Shown in pieces: positions 14,031 to 21,012 of a stretch of 23,415 nt of DNA. Where the stretch lies: NCBI GenBank assembly GCA_030603495.1, contig JAUVXR010000037.1, positions 1 to 23,415 of the forward strand, given 5' to 3'. The first letter of the stretch is position 1; each line of letters starts with the position of its first letter. The translations under genes were made by a program, and so were the position numbers. The notes under the pieces are model-generated. The model worked only from the letters and a program-made list of their open reading frames with translations, had not been told where the DNA came from and ran no database searches. The stretch comes from a bacterium. Its GTDB lineage: Bacteria; Armatimonadota; Zipacnadia; Zipacnadales; Zipacnadaceae.

Positions 14031-15068
14031 CTACGTGCCGATTGGCCCCGCAATAATGCCGCCGCCCAGCAGCAAATCCCCTCGGTAGAATACTGCCGAC
14101 TGGCCCGGCGTGACTGCCTGGTCGTGCCGAGCCAGCCTCGGTCGAGCTGTATCGCCGCTCGTCATGGCTACGCTGGCTGCTATTGGCCGTCCCCGGTAAC
14201 GCAACTCGACTTCGACGCGCACCCGTTGCCCGATACGCGGCGGCGGCTGCGATACCCAGTTCACCTGATCGAGAATACATTTCTTCCGGGCCAGAGCCTC
14301 GCGCGGGCCGACGATCAGTGCATTCTCTGCCAGGTCCTTTCCGATGACGAAGAGCAACTTCCCGCTGATGCCCAGCCCCCGGCGCTGGCCGACAGTGTAT
14401 AAGGGTAGGCCCTCGTGCTGGCCAACCTCCTCCCCACTTTCCATGCGGATCGGTCCGGGACCAAAAGGCACACGGCCCCGAATGAACTCCTGATAGCGCC
14501 CCTTGATGAAGCAGATATCCTGGCTCTCGACGATTGCGCCGGGATTTACCCCGAGGCGTCGCGCCAGACCATGGGCGTGCTGTTTGGTGGCGTTGCCCAA
14601 GGGGAAGATCGCGCGGGCAAGCTGCCGCTGGCTCAGTCCGTAGAGCACGTACGACTGGTCCTTGCTGCGGTCACGACCCCGCCAGAGGCGGTAACGCCCC
14701 TCACGCCAATCCTTCCGCACATAATGACCCGTAGCTAGGTAGTCGTAGCCCAGTGCAAGTGCCGTGTCCAGCAACGCACCCCACTTGACCAGTTGGTTAC
14801 AGCGCACGCAGGGATTGGGCGTGCGGCCAGCAGCATACTCGGCGCAGAAATAGTCAATCACCTGCTCGCGGAAGTACTCGGCCATATCCGCGATGTAGTG
14901 CTCGATAGCTAGCCTTCGACAGACAGCGGCAGCCCGCCGTACCGCGTGCCGCTGGTCAATGCCCAGATCCATCGTCATACCGGCAACATCCCAGCCCTCC
15001 CCCACCAGCAACGCCGCCGCCACGCTGGAGTCAATACCGCCACTCATTGCCACCATTACTCGGCGCAT
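14031..15068 (-). CDS. mnmA: tRNA-specific 2-thiouridylase MnmA
   Basis: MnmA adds sulfur to U34 of tRNA-Lys, -Glu and -Gln. The protein starts MRRVMVAMSGGIDSSVAA, with the ATP-pyrophosphatase loop SGGIDSS at residues 9-15. TPNPCVRCN carries the first catalytic cysteine (about Cys90) and SQDICFI the second (about Cys186). GHYVRKD, YTVGQRRGLGI and the C-terminal barrel (VGPREAL, VELRYR, TPGQSAVFY) are normal. The frame is open to a TTG at 15137, but ATG 15068 puts the loop where homologues have it. The ribosome binding site there is weak. The roughly 345 residues are slightly short for the family. Confidence 0.94.
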   Translation of the reverse strand: MRRVMVAMSGGIDSSVAAALLVGEGWDVAGMTMDLGIDQRHAVRRAAAVCRRLAIEHYIADMAEYFREQVIDYFCAEYAAGRTPNPCVRCNQLVKWGALLDTALALGYDYLATGHYVRKDWREGRYRLWRGRDRSKDQSYVLYGLSQRQLARAIFPLGNATKQHAHGLARRLGVNPGAIVESQDICFIKGRYQEFIRGRVPFGPGPIRMESGEEVGQHEGLPLYTVGQRRGLGISGKLLFVIGKDLAENALIVGPREALARKKCILDQVNWVSQPPPRIGQRVRVEVELRYRGRPIAASVAMTSGDTARPRLARHDQAVTPGQSAVFYRGDLLLGGGIIAGPIGT

Positions 15069-15123
15069 AAGCTCGCTTAGTACCCCGGGGTGCCGGAAAG
15101 CACCACGAATAAACTGAACATCA

Positions 15124-15162
15124 TCAGTCCAGGCCAATCTCGTTGTACTTCGCCGCTTTCAT
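15124..15162 (-). other. Short upstream ORF or broken gene start before mnmA
   Basis: An ATG at 15162 with GGAAGGG six bases upstream opens a 12-codon frame reading MKAAKYNEIGLD, ending in TGA at 15126-15124. The mnmA frame is already open here (from TTG 15137). It could be a leader peptide, or the true N-terminus displaced by a one-base shift. Its ribosome binding site is better than that of the mnmA ATG. Confidence 0.35.
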
Positions 15163-15183
15163 CTGCCCTTCCTTTGCCCACTC

Positions 15184-15212
15184 TTGACGAAGCCCCCCAC
15201 ACGTACTACACT
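15184..15212 (+). promoter_or_regulatory. Sigma-70 promoter for the cysteine desulfurase
   Basis: TTGACG (15184-15189) and TACACT (15207-15212) are separated by 17 bases and lie 60 bases before the nifS-like start codon, in the region divergent from mnmA. Five of six and four of six positions match consensus. Confidence 0.6.
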
Positions 15213-15271
15213 TAAGGTCTGCCACGAACAGGCTATCCTGCCCCGCTCAGCCAAGGAGTTTAGGCGCAATT

Positions 15272-16447
15272 ATGATATACCTCGACCACGCTGCCACAAC
15301 GCAAGTTGCCCCGGAAGTCTTCGCGGCGATGAAGCCGTTCTTGCAGGACCAGTACGGCAACCCGTCCAGTTGGTACAGGCTGGCTCATGCCTCTGCGGCG
15401 GCGATAGACGAGGCGCGCCAGCGGCTGGCTGAGTACGTTGGGGCCAGTCCTCGCGAAATCTACTTCACCGGCTGCGGCAGCGAGTCCGACAACTGGGCAA
15501 TTAAGGCCACTGCCTGGACGCTGCGTGACAAGGGCCGGCATATCATCACCTCGCAGATCGAGCACCACGCCGTCCTGCACTCCTGCCAGGCTCTGGAGCA
15601 AGATGGCTTTGAGGTGACCTACCTCGCGCCCGACAGTACCGGGCTGATTGCGCCCGAGCAGGTGGCGGAGGCTATCCGCGACGATACTATCCTGGTCAGC
15701 ATTATGCACGGCAACAACGAGGTCGGCACGGTCCACCCGATTGAGGAGATTGGTGCAATCTGCCGCGAGCAGGGCGCATTGTTTCACAGTGATATGGTCC
15801 AGACGTTGGGCAAGCTGCCGCTAAATCTCGCCGATACGCCCGTAGATATGGCGGCATTTTCCGCTCACAAGGTACATGGCTCCAAGGGTGTCGGGGCGAT
15901 GTACTTACGGCGAGGAGTGAAGATTCGCAAACTCCTCGACGGCGGTGGCCAGGAATCGGACCGGCGTGCTGGCACTGAGAACGTCGCCGGCATCGCCGGC
16001 TTCGGCAAGGCCATCGAGCTACTCCAGGAGCACGGCGACACCGAGAGCCTGCGCCTCACCGTCCTGCGCGACAAGCTGCTCGAGGGTATTCCAGAGCGTA
16101 TTCCTCATGTAATCGTCACGGGCCACCGCACTCGCCGCTTGCCGCACATCGCCAGTTTCTGCATCCGATACATCGAAGGCGAGGGCATCCTGCTGTCACT
16201 GGACGACGCTGACATCTGTGCTTCCAGCGGCTCGGCCTGCACTTCGGGGTCGCTGGAGGCCTCGCACGTGCTGCTGGCGTTGGGCTACGATCACGCCACC
16301 GCCCACGGTTCGCTACGCCTGAGCCTGGGGCGTGACAACACCGAAGAAGAAATTGACCACGTGCTGGAGGTGCTGCCAGGAATCATCGCGCGGCTCCGCG
16401 AAATATCGCCGCTGTGGGCCGACGCCCAAAGACACCGGGGAATTTAG
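15272..16447 (+). CDS. Cysteine desulfurase (NifS/IscS family)
   Basis: The enzyme takes sulfur from cysteine as an enzyme-bound persulfide, using pyridoxal phosphate, for iron-sulfur clusters or thio-modified tRNA. The 391-residue protein begins MIYLDHAATTQVAPEV, the NifS signature. The PLP lysine is Lys200 in FSAHKVHGSKGVGAMY. The sulfur-carrying cysteine is Cys323 in SSGSACTSGSLEASHVL, the length typical of group I (NifS/IscS) rather than SufS. RAGTENVAGIAGFG and GSLRLSLGRDNTEEEID are also typical. AGGAG at about 15254 precedes the ATG at a rather long spacing. Its divergent neighbour mnmA is a known sulfur acceptor partner. No iscU or nifU is visible. Confidence 0.95.
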   Translation: MIYLDHAATTQVAPEVFAAMKPFLQDQYGNPSSWYRLAHASAAAIDEARQRLAEYVGASPREIYFTGCGSESDNWAIKATAWTLRDKGRHIITSQIEHHAVLHSCQALEQDGFEVTYLAPDSTGLIAPEQVAEAIRDDTILVSIMHGNNEVGTVHPIEEIGAICREQGALFHSDMVQTLGKLPLNLADTPVDMAAFSAHKVHGSKGVGAMYLRRGVKIRKLLDGGGQESDRRAGTENVAGIAGFGKAIELLQEHGDTESLRLTVLRDKLLEGIPERIPHVIVTGHRTRRLPHIASFCIRYIEGEGILLSLDDADICASSGSACTSGSLEASHVLLALGYDHATAHGSLRLSLGRDNTEEEIDHVLEVLPGIIARLREISPLWADAQRHRGI

Positions 16448-16471
16448 CCCGCAGAATTGATAAACGGATTT

Positions 16472-16511
16472 TGCGGAAAACCCGCTTTTTGAAAAAAGCC
16501 GGTTTTCCGCA
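16472..16511 (+). terminator. Long inverted repeat, probable terminator after the desulfurase
   Basis: TGCGGAAAACC (16472-16482) pairs with GGTTTTCCGCA (16501-16511). Inside, GCTTTTT (16484-16490) pairs with AAAAAGC (16493-16499), giving an 18-bp stem with one mismatch. No T-run follows the outer stem. A shorter inner fold, GCGG-AAAAC-CCGC followed by TTTTT, would be a minimal intrinsic terminator. It sits 25 bases after the stop codon. Confidence 0.6.
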
Positions 16512-16663
16512 CCTTTCCGACAAAAACTTTAGAAGTGGAACAGTACAGCAGGATAGCATACTCTTATTCCTTACGAGAGTCGAATAGTCCCTACTACGAC
16601 GCCTATTGTATGGGAGACAGGCGAGACACCTGTTTTACCAGCAACTCGAAGGAGTGATTCTGA

Positions 16664-17779
16664 ATGCCGTGTAGTTGCCAGCATGGTGAAATACTCGAGA
16701 TCAATGCCGGAGCGCACAACCGCGAGAACGCCGTAGTCACGGTCTGTTGCGAGGAAGACTGCACGGGCATACATACGCTCACCGAGCAGGCGAGCGGCGA
16801 AGAGATTCCCGCCCAGTGCACCGACGGTGAGATGACCTTCATTATTCCGCAGATGGCCTCGGGCGAGGTCAAGCGCTATCAGATCGGCCCATCAACCGAA
16901 ATCGAGCGCGGCGTAGTCATCGAAGAGCAGGACTCCCACTGCGATGTCACCATTGGCGGCGAGCTGCTGACCCGCTACGTCTTCGGCGGCGACATCGCCC
17001 GGCCCTATTGCTACCCGCTACACGGCCCGGGGGGCGTGGAGCTCACCAACTTCGCACCCGGCGACCACATCCATCACAAATCGCTCTATGTTGCCCACGG
17101 CAGCGTCAACGGCTACGACAACTGGAGCGAACTCGAAGGGCATGCGCGGACCGTAGTCGAGGAGTGCCGCGTGACCCAGGGTCCAGTCTACGGCGAGATT
17201 CTGGCCATCGGCGACTGGGTGACCCCCGAGGATGAGAAACTGCTGCGCGAGGAGACGCACTGGCGTTTCTACAACCTGCCCGACAGCAAGCGCTTCCTTG
17301 ACGTGACCACCACCTGGATTGCTGCCTACCAGGGCGTGCTACTGGGCGACACCAAGGAGGCCGGAACGATTTCAGTGCGCGTCAATGAGCAGATGGAAGT
17401 GAAGAACGGCGGGACCTTCGTCAATGCCTACGGGGGGATCAACGACGACGAATGCTGGGGTAAGCGGGCGCCGTGGGTGGACTACTTCGGAACGGTAGAC
17501 GGGCAACAGGTGGGCATTGCCATCTTCGACCATCCCCACAATTACCGCCACCCCACCTGGTGGCACGTGCGCGGCTACGGCCTATTTACCGCCAACTGCT
17601 GGGGCCTGCACGACTTCTACGACGACTTTGCCCTGCGCGGCGACCATAGTATGCCCCAGGGCGACATGCTCCAGTTTAACTTCCGCCTCTACTTACACGC
17701 CGAAGATACCTCAGCCGCCGACGTCAGCAGCCGTTACCTAGACTATGCCTTCCCCCCGAAAGTGGAGGAGCTCGGCTAG
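16664..17779 (+). CDS. DUF6807 (PmoA-like) family protein
   Basis: The 371-residue protein matches what I know of DUF6807, called PmoA in older annotations. Its conserved blocks are TRYVFGGDIARPYCYPLHGPGG, GDHIHHKSLYVAHGSVNGYDNW, and the C-terminal GIAIFDHPHNYRHPTWWHVRGYG with FTANCWG. The His-rich motifs could hold a metal or active site. The old methane-oxygenase name is not supported by chemistry. Neighbouring genes in other genomes often concern sugar metabolism, but none are here. There is no signal peptide, so it is probably cytoplasmic. AAGGAGT about nine bases before ATG 16664 supports the start. It is a single-gene unit. Confidence 0.8.
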   Translation: MPCSCQHGEILEINAGAHNRENAVVTVCCEEDCTGIHTLTEQASGEEIPAQCTDGEMTFIIPQMASGEVKRYQIGPSTEIERGVVIEEQDSHCDVTIGGELLTRYVFGGDIARPYCYPLHGPGGVELTNFAPGDHIHHKSLYVAHGSVNGYDNWSELEGHARTVVEECRVTQGPVYGEILAIGDWVTPEDEKLLREETHWRFYNLPDSKRFLDVTTTWIAAYQGVLLGDTKEAGTISVRVNEQMEVKNGGTFVNAYGGINDDECWGKRAPWVDYFGTVDGQQVGIAIFDHPHNYRHPTWWHVRGYGLFTANCWGLHDFYDDFALRGDHSMPQGDMLQFNFRLYLHAEDTSAADVSSRYLDYAFPPKVEELG

Positions 17780-17813
17780 TTCCGACGGCGGTGCTATCTA
17801 TGCTTGTAATAGC

Positions 17814-17849
17814 AAGCCCTGTGGGCAGTCACATGGTGCCACAGGGCTT
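17814..17849. repeat. 11-bp perfect hairpin between convergent genes
   Basis: AAGCCCTGTGG (17814-17824) pairs with CCACAGGGCTT (17839-17849) around a 14-base loop. It lies between the convergent DUF6807 and DUF4382 genes, so it may end transcription from either side. Neither strand has a T-run after it. The rest of 17780-17930 contains another small palindrome (TGTGG/CCACA near 17866-17880) and no gene. Confidence 0.5.
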
Positions 17850-17930
17850 ACTGCGATAATATGGTTGTGGGGCGACCACAGTCCGGGATTGCGCCGCCTC
17901 ATTCCTAGGGCGAAGGTGGAGGTGGTGGGG

Positions 17931-18815
17931 TCAAGTCAAATCAATCACTCCGGCGTCCGTGTCTTCGCCAGCGACGACCTGATACGTCTTGGCCGGACTC
18001 AATAGCGAAGAATCAAAGGTTGGGTAGCCGTCAGCGGTAACAACCAGGTAGTATTCGCCCGACGGCACGCCGGCCCGGAAGCTACCATCATCCGGATTGA
18101 CGCTGCCCTGCGCGATCGCTGCACTTTCGCCCACGGGAATCACCGAAACCATGGCAGTCGCCTGGGCATCCTCCGGCAGCACAGCGCCCCCAATGCCACC
18201 GTAGCTGGCCAGGATCTCCGCCACCTTGGTGATGCGGATACCGGTGGGCTTGAGCAGAGTTTGGCCGCTCTTCCCGGCTGTAACAACGGCCTTGGCTGGA
18301 TCGAAATCCAAGACAATCGCGTTGATCACTCCGGCTGCGACCTCAAACTGGCCGAGGATCTTCAGCCCTGATTGCTGGCCACTTGGTGTCTTCAGAGGCA
18401 CCATAGTATTGAGGTCGCTTGCGTAGATGAGGTAGTTGACTGGCGCGCCCGGCGGATTGGGCTCCAACACTAGACGGACCTGGCTGTACGCTCCTGCCGG
18501 AACCTGGTTTTCGCCCAGAAGCTGCTGCTGGTATTGTAGCTGCATAATGTCTATCGGCTGGGGAGCCACAAATGTAGCAATCAGCGGCAGGCCCACGCCT
18601 GTTGCCTCCTCTTCCTGGCCAGCCGGGACTACTCTAATCTCACGGATGGTAACTACTAAGCTTGAAACATTTCCGGACAGATCGGTTACGCCAACCTGGA
18701 GCAGCCCAGTAGTGCCACCGGAGCTACCTCCCCCACAACCTGGCAATCCTGATAGTACCAAGGCACCGGCTACCATCAGGCTCACGGAAAGAATTAGTGC
18801 ACGTGGTAGAGACAT
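17931..18815 (-). CDS. DUF4382 domain lipoprotein with carboxypeptidase-regulatory-like C-terminus
   Basis: The 294-residue protein starts with a lipoprotein signal peptide (hydrophobic ILSVSLMVAGALVLSG, lipobox LPGC, Cys27). A Gly/Ser linker follows. Residues about 37-190 are a DUF4382 domain: LLQVGVTDLSGNVSSLVVTIREIRVVP, IDIMQLQ, VPAGAYSQVRLVLEPN, TPSGQQSGLKILGQFEVAAG and IVLDFDPAKAVV. Residues 205-294 resemble the carboxypeptidase regulatory-like beta-sandwich (DGSFRAGVPSGEYYLVVTADGYPTF). It is likely anchored at the cell surface or periplasmic face; the role is unknown. AGGGAGG about nine bases before ATG 18815 sets the start. A GCCGAT/ATCGGC hairpin (18846-18867) lies in its leader. Confidence 0.88.
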   Translation of the reverse strand: MSLPRALILSVSLMVAGALVLSGLPGCGGGSSGGTTGLLQVGVTDLSGNVSSLVVTIREIRVVPAGQEEEATGVGLPLIATFVAPQPIDIMQLQYQQQLLGENQVPAGAYSQVRLVLEPNPPGAPVNYLIYASDLNTMVPLKTPSGQQSGLKILGQFEVAAGVINAIVLDFDPAKAVVTAGKSGQTLLKPTGIRITKVAEILASYGGIGGAVLPEDAQATAMVSVIPVGESAAIAQGSVNPDDGSFRAGVPSGEYYLVVTADGYPTFDSSLLSPAKTYQVVAGEDTDAGVIDLT

Positions 18816-19020
18816 CGCTCTGCCACCTCCCTGTGGATTTGGAGTGCCGATTAAGACTTATATCGGCAAAAACGGCTAATTCTACAGTACGAGCAACCGT
18901 TATACTGACATAAAACATAGCATAATCTGAGCTTATCTGTAGTCATAGGCTACCCAGATGCACAATAAAGCAAACACGGAAGAGAAACTGGTACTGCTGT
19001 AGCGTTAGATTGTGCCTAGC

Positions 19021-19620
19021 CTACCACATCTCCTGCCACAGCACTACAGTCGGACTTACCGTTCCTTCTGTCTGTGTCGGGGTAAGGGTCATTCGCGAGT
19101 AACGTTTGATCAGCCCGTTCAGCAGCCCGTGGCGGGAGTGAATCGAGCGGTCAGCCAGATACCATCCTATTGCCGCCCCGGTCAAGACCTGACCGAAACT
19201 GTGGTCATCACGCCTGAGTCGCGACCAGGACACACCTCCGGCCCACAGGTAGGCCAACTTGCCCCAGTCGTCGTATTCCTCGGAGATGGTCCGGGCGAAG
19301 GCAAATGTCGTACTGGCGTGGCCGCTGGGGAAGCCTTCATTAGCATTGGGATTGCACGGCCGCCCCTGCGAGATCGTTTTTTTCAGCATTACAGTTGCCA
19401 GCCCCGTTACCGCTAGCGCGTCACCTGTCCGCCACCCCACCTCCTCCTGCCGCTCATTACCCAGAAGAATCATCCCGCCAGCGAGTATCGCTGGCAGAGA
19501 ATCGCCGGTATGCGTTAGGCTATTGGCCAGGTCCTCGCTCAGATCCCGATCTACCTCAGCGCGAGCCACTCCCACAAATATAAGCGATGCAACCAATGCT
19601 ACGACGATCTTCTTCGGCAT
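19021..19620 (-). CDS. PAP2-family phosphatase, secreted, with altered third motif
   Basis: This 199-residue protein has a signal peptide (VVALVASLIFVGVARA, cleavage after ARA). Its PAP2 phosphatase motifs are K80-x6-R87-P88 (KKTISQGRP), PSGH at 98-101, and S133-R134-x5-H140. In the last motif the usual Asp three residues after the His is Gln144 (HSFGQVLTG). That Asp normally orients the nucleophilic His, so activity may be altered, though the other catalytic residues remain. Family substrates include polyprenyl diphosphates and phosphatidic acid. It lies three bases after the glycosyltransferase gene, with GGAC right at the junction, so the two are co-translated and may act on the same lipid carrier. 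Confidence 0.85.
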   Translation of the reverse strand: MPKKIVVALVASLIFVGVARAEVDRDLSEDLANSLTHTGDSLPAILAGGMILLGNERQEEVGWRTGDALAVTGLATVMLKKTISQGRPCNPNANEGFPSGHASTTFAFARTISEEYDDWGKLAYLWAGGVSWSRLRRDDHSFGQVLTGAAIGWYLADRSIHSRHGLLNGLIKRYSRMTLTPTQTEGTVSPTVVLWQEMW

Positions 19621-19623
19621 GTC

Positions 19624-20847
19624 CTAGTCCTCGACTTTCTTCGACCTGGCTAGCGATCCGACTATTGCTGCGCGACTTAGCATCGCATATGCAGCCATGG
19701 TCAGCACCACGCCGGTGTGCAGAAGGATGTGCGAGTCCTGGAGTTGATGCAGAAAGCCCCAGTTGGGAATACGGATGCGATAGTGCATATTCAGCGTGCC
19801 CACCACTATCAGAATCAGCCAACTCCACAGTACGCGGATGTCTACAATCAGCCATATCGTCCCCAGAATGGCGGGATAGAAGATATAGCGCTCGTGCATC
19901 ATCGTCATGAACAGGAAGATGCCCAGGTAAGCGAGCGTGAGACTCGCCCACAGCCCCTCGGGCTCCCGATTGCGCCACTGCACGAAGCATGCCCACAGGT
20001 ACGACAGCCCGCCCAGGATCAGTCCCCAGGTCAGATAGGTCAGTCCGGCAATCTTCTGGTACTGGCTTTCAAAGAACCCGCCCAGCCCCCAGATATTGAA
20101 GGCGTTCAGCGACGAGTATTGCACGTTCAGGTCGCCCTTGTGCCCGAGCATGTTGGTGACGAGCATGCTCGGGGGGCTGCCCACCTGGAACGGAGCAACC
20201 AGCACTGCAAAGGCAATCGCCGCCACCACCGCCGCCACCACCGTCCGGCGCAGCCCACACTTCTGGTAGCAGGCCAGAGCGAGCAGGGGCAGAGCCACGG
20301 CAGCGTGCGGCTTGATCAGAATTGCCAGGGCAGCCAGCGACAGCGAGACGATAGGCTGCTTGCGCTGACAGGCGATGACCGCACCGATCACCGGCAGCAG
20401 GACGAGCGACTCAAGCTGTCCCCAGATTGCCCCGTCGTAGATCAGCACCGGATTCAGCGCGATCAGACAGCCGTACAGAAGCTGCTGACGTACCGACATA
20501 GCCCGCAGCAGGGCGAAATAGATGACCAGGAGAATGCCCAGATCACCCAGAATCGCCAGCAGCTTGATAAGCACGCGGAAGGGCACTCCGCCGGGGGTCA
20601 GGTCCCCACCTAGGGCCGACCAAATTGCACTCGCCCCGCCCATCAGGTAGAGCATCACCGGCGGATAGCACGAGTCGGTCTGCCGATAGAAGTCAAAGCC
20701 GTAGCGGAGCATATCCAGCGAGAACTGCTCGTTGGCGACTTCATCGCCCCGGTGCCCCTGCTTTGGCGCTACCGCCAGGCGGGGAGCGAGCGCCAGGACC
20801 ACCAGCACAAAGAGCGGCCAGATTGTAGCTTGTCGAGTGTTACTCAT
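19624..20847 (-). CDS. GT-C type membrane glycosyltransferase (GT87/mannosyltransferase-like)
   Basis: The 407-residue integral membrane protein has about ten hydrophobic segments. An early acidic motif GHRGDEVANEQF lies in the first external loop, where GT-C enzymes place catalytic acids. YPPVMLYLMG, LNPVLIYDGAIWGQLESLVLLP, LAILIKPHAAVALPLL and MMHERYIFYPAILG are typical of the GT87/DUF2029-like polyprenol-phosphate-sugar transferases. Such enzymes move a sugar from a polyprenyl phosphate donor onto lipids, glycans or proteins on the outer face of the membrane. The acceptor cannot be told. No good ribosome binding site precedes ATG 20847. It is first in a pair with the PAP2 phosphatase. Confidence 0.8.
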   Translation of the reverse strand: MSNTRQATIWPLFVLVVLALAPRLAVAPKQGHRGDEVANEQFSLDMLRYGFDFYRQTDSCYPPVMLYLMGGASAIWSALGGDLTPGGVPFRVLIKLLAILGDLGILLVIYFALLRAMSVRQQLLYGCLIALNPVLIYDGAIWGQLESLVLLPVIGAVIACQRKQPIVSLSLAALAILIKPHAAVALPLLALACYQKCGLRRTVVAAVVAAIAFAVLVAPFQVGSPPSMLVTNMLGHKGDLNVQYSSLNAFNIWGLGGFFESQYQKIAGLTYLTWGLILGGLSYLWACFVQWRNREPEGLWASLTLAYLGIFLFMTMMHERYIFYPAILGTIWLIVDIRVLWSWLILIVVGTLNMHYRIRIPNWGFLHQLQDSHILLHTGVVLTMAAYAMLSRAAIVGSLARSKKVED

Positions 20848-20893
20848 AGTCGCAAACTATCAGCTCGGTTGTGCTCACCTATCCGTTTGGCTT

Positions 20894-20914
20894 ACACGGG
20901 CTGGAAGCCCGTGT
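20894..20914. repeat. Palindrome ACACGGGCT-GGA-AGCCCGTGT
   Basis: A perfect 9-bp inverted repeat with a 3-base spacer lies in the gap between the glycosyltransferase start and the end of the ATPase gene. It is not followed by a T-run. I recall similar palindromes as dispersed intergenic repeats in environmental bacterial genomes, but cannot verify copy number. Confidence 0.7.
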
Positions 20915-20935
20915 CACTCACTTACGGAAGTCTTT

Positions 20936-20985
20936 GCGGACTTGTCCGCCGTAGCTTTAGCGAAGGCGGAAGCGAAGGCACAAGG
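20936..20985. repeat. Compound palindrome and short direct repeats
   Basis: GCGGA-CTTG-TCCGC (20936-20949) overlaps a second inverted repeat, TCCGCC (20945-20950) with GGCGGA (20965-20970), which has GCT/AGC nested inside. AGCGAAGGC then occurs twice in quick succession, at about 20959 and 20971. The alternative pairings make this a likely dispersed repeat element or a switchable RNA structure. It lies downstream of the ATPase gene. Confidence 0.6.
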
Positions 20986-21012
20986 CCGTTTGCTTGCCGT
21001 TAACCCACCATC

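Noticed and set aside
16664-17779. Functional methane monooxygenase subunit
   Set aside because: The PmoA label for this family is a legacy name. The protein is soluble-looking and lacks the membrane spans of particulate methane monooxygenase.
19717-20613. 298-codon + strand frame over the glycosyltransferase
   Set aside because: It has a Gln/His/Arg-rich composition typical of antisense to hydrophobic codons. The opposite strand encodes a coherent membrane protein.
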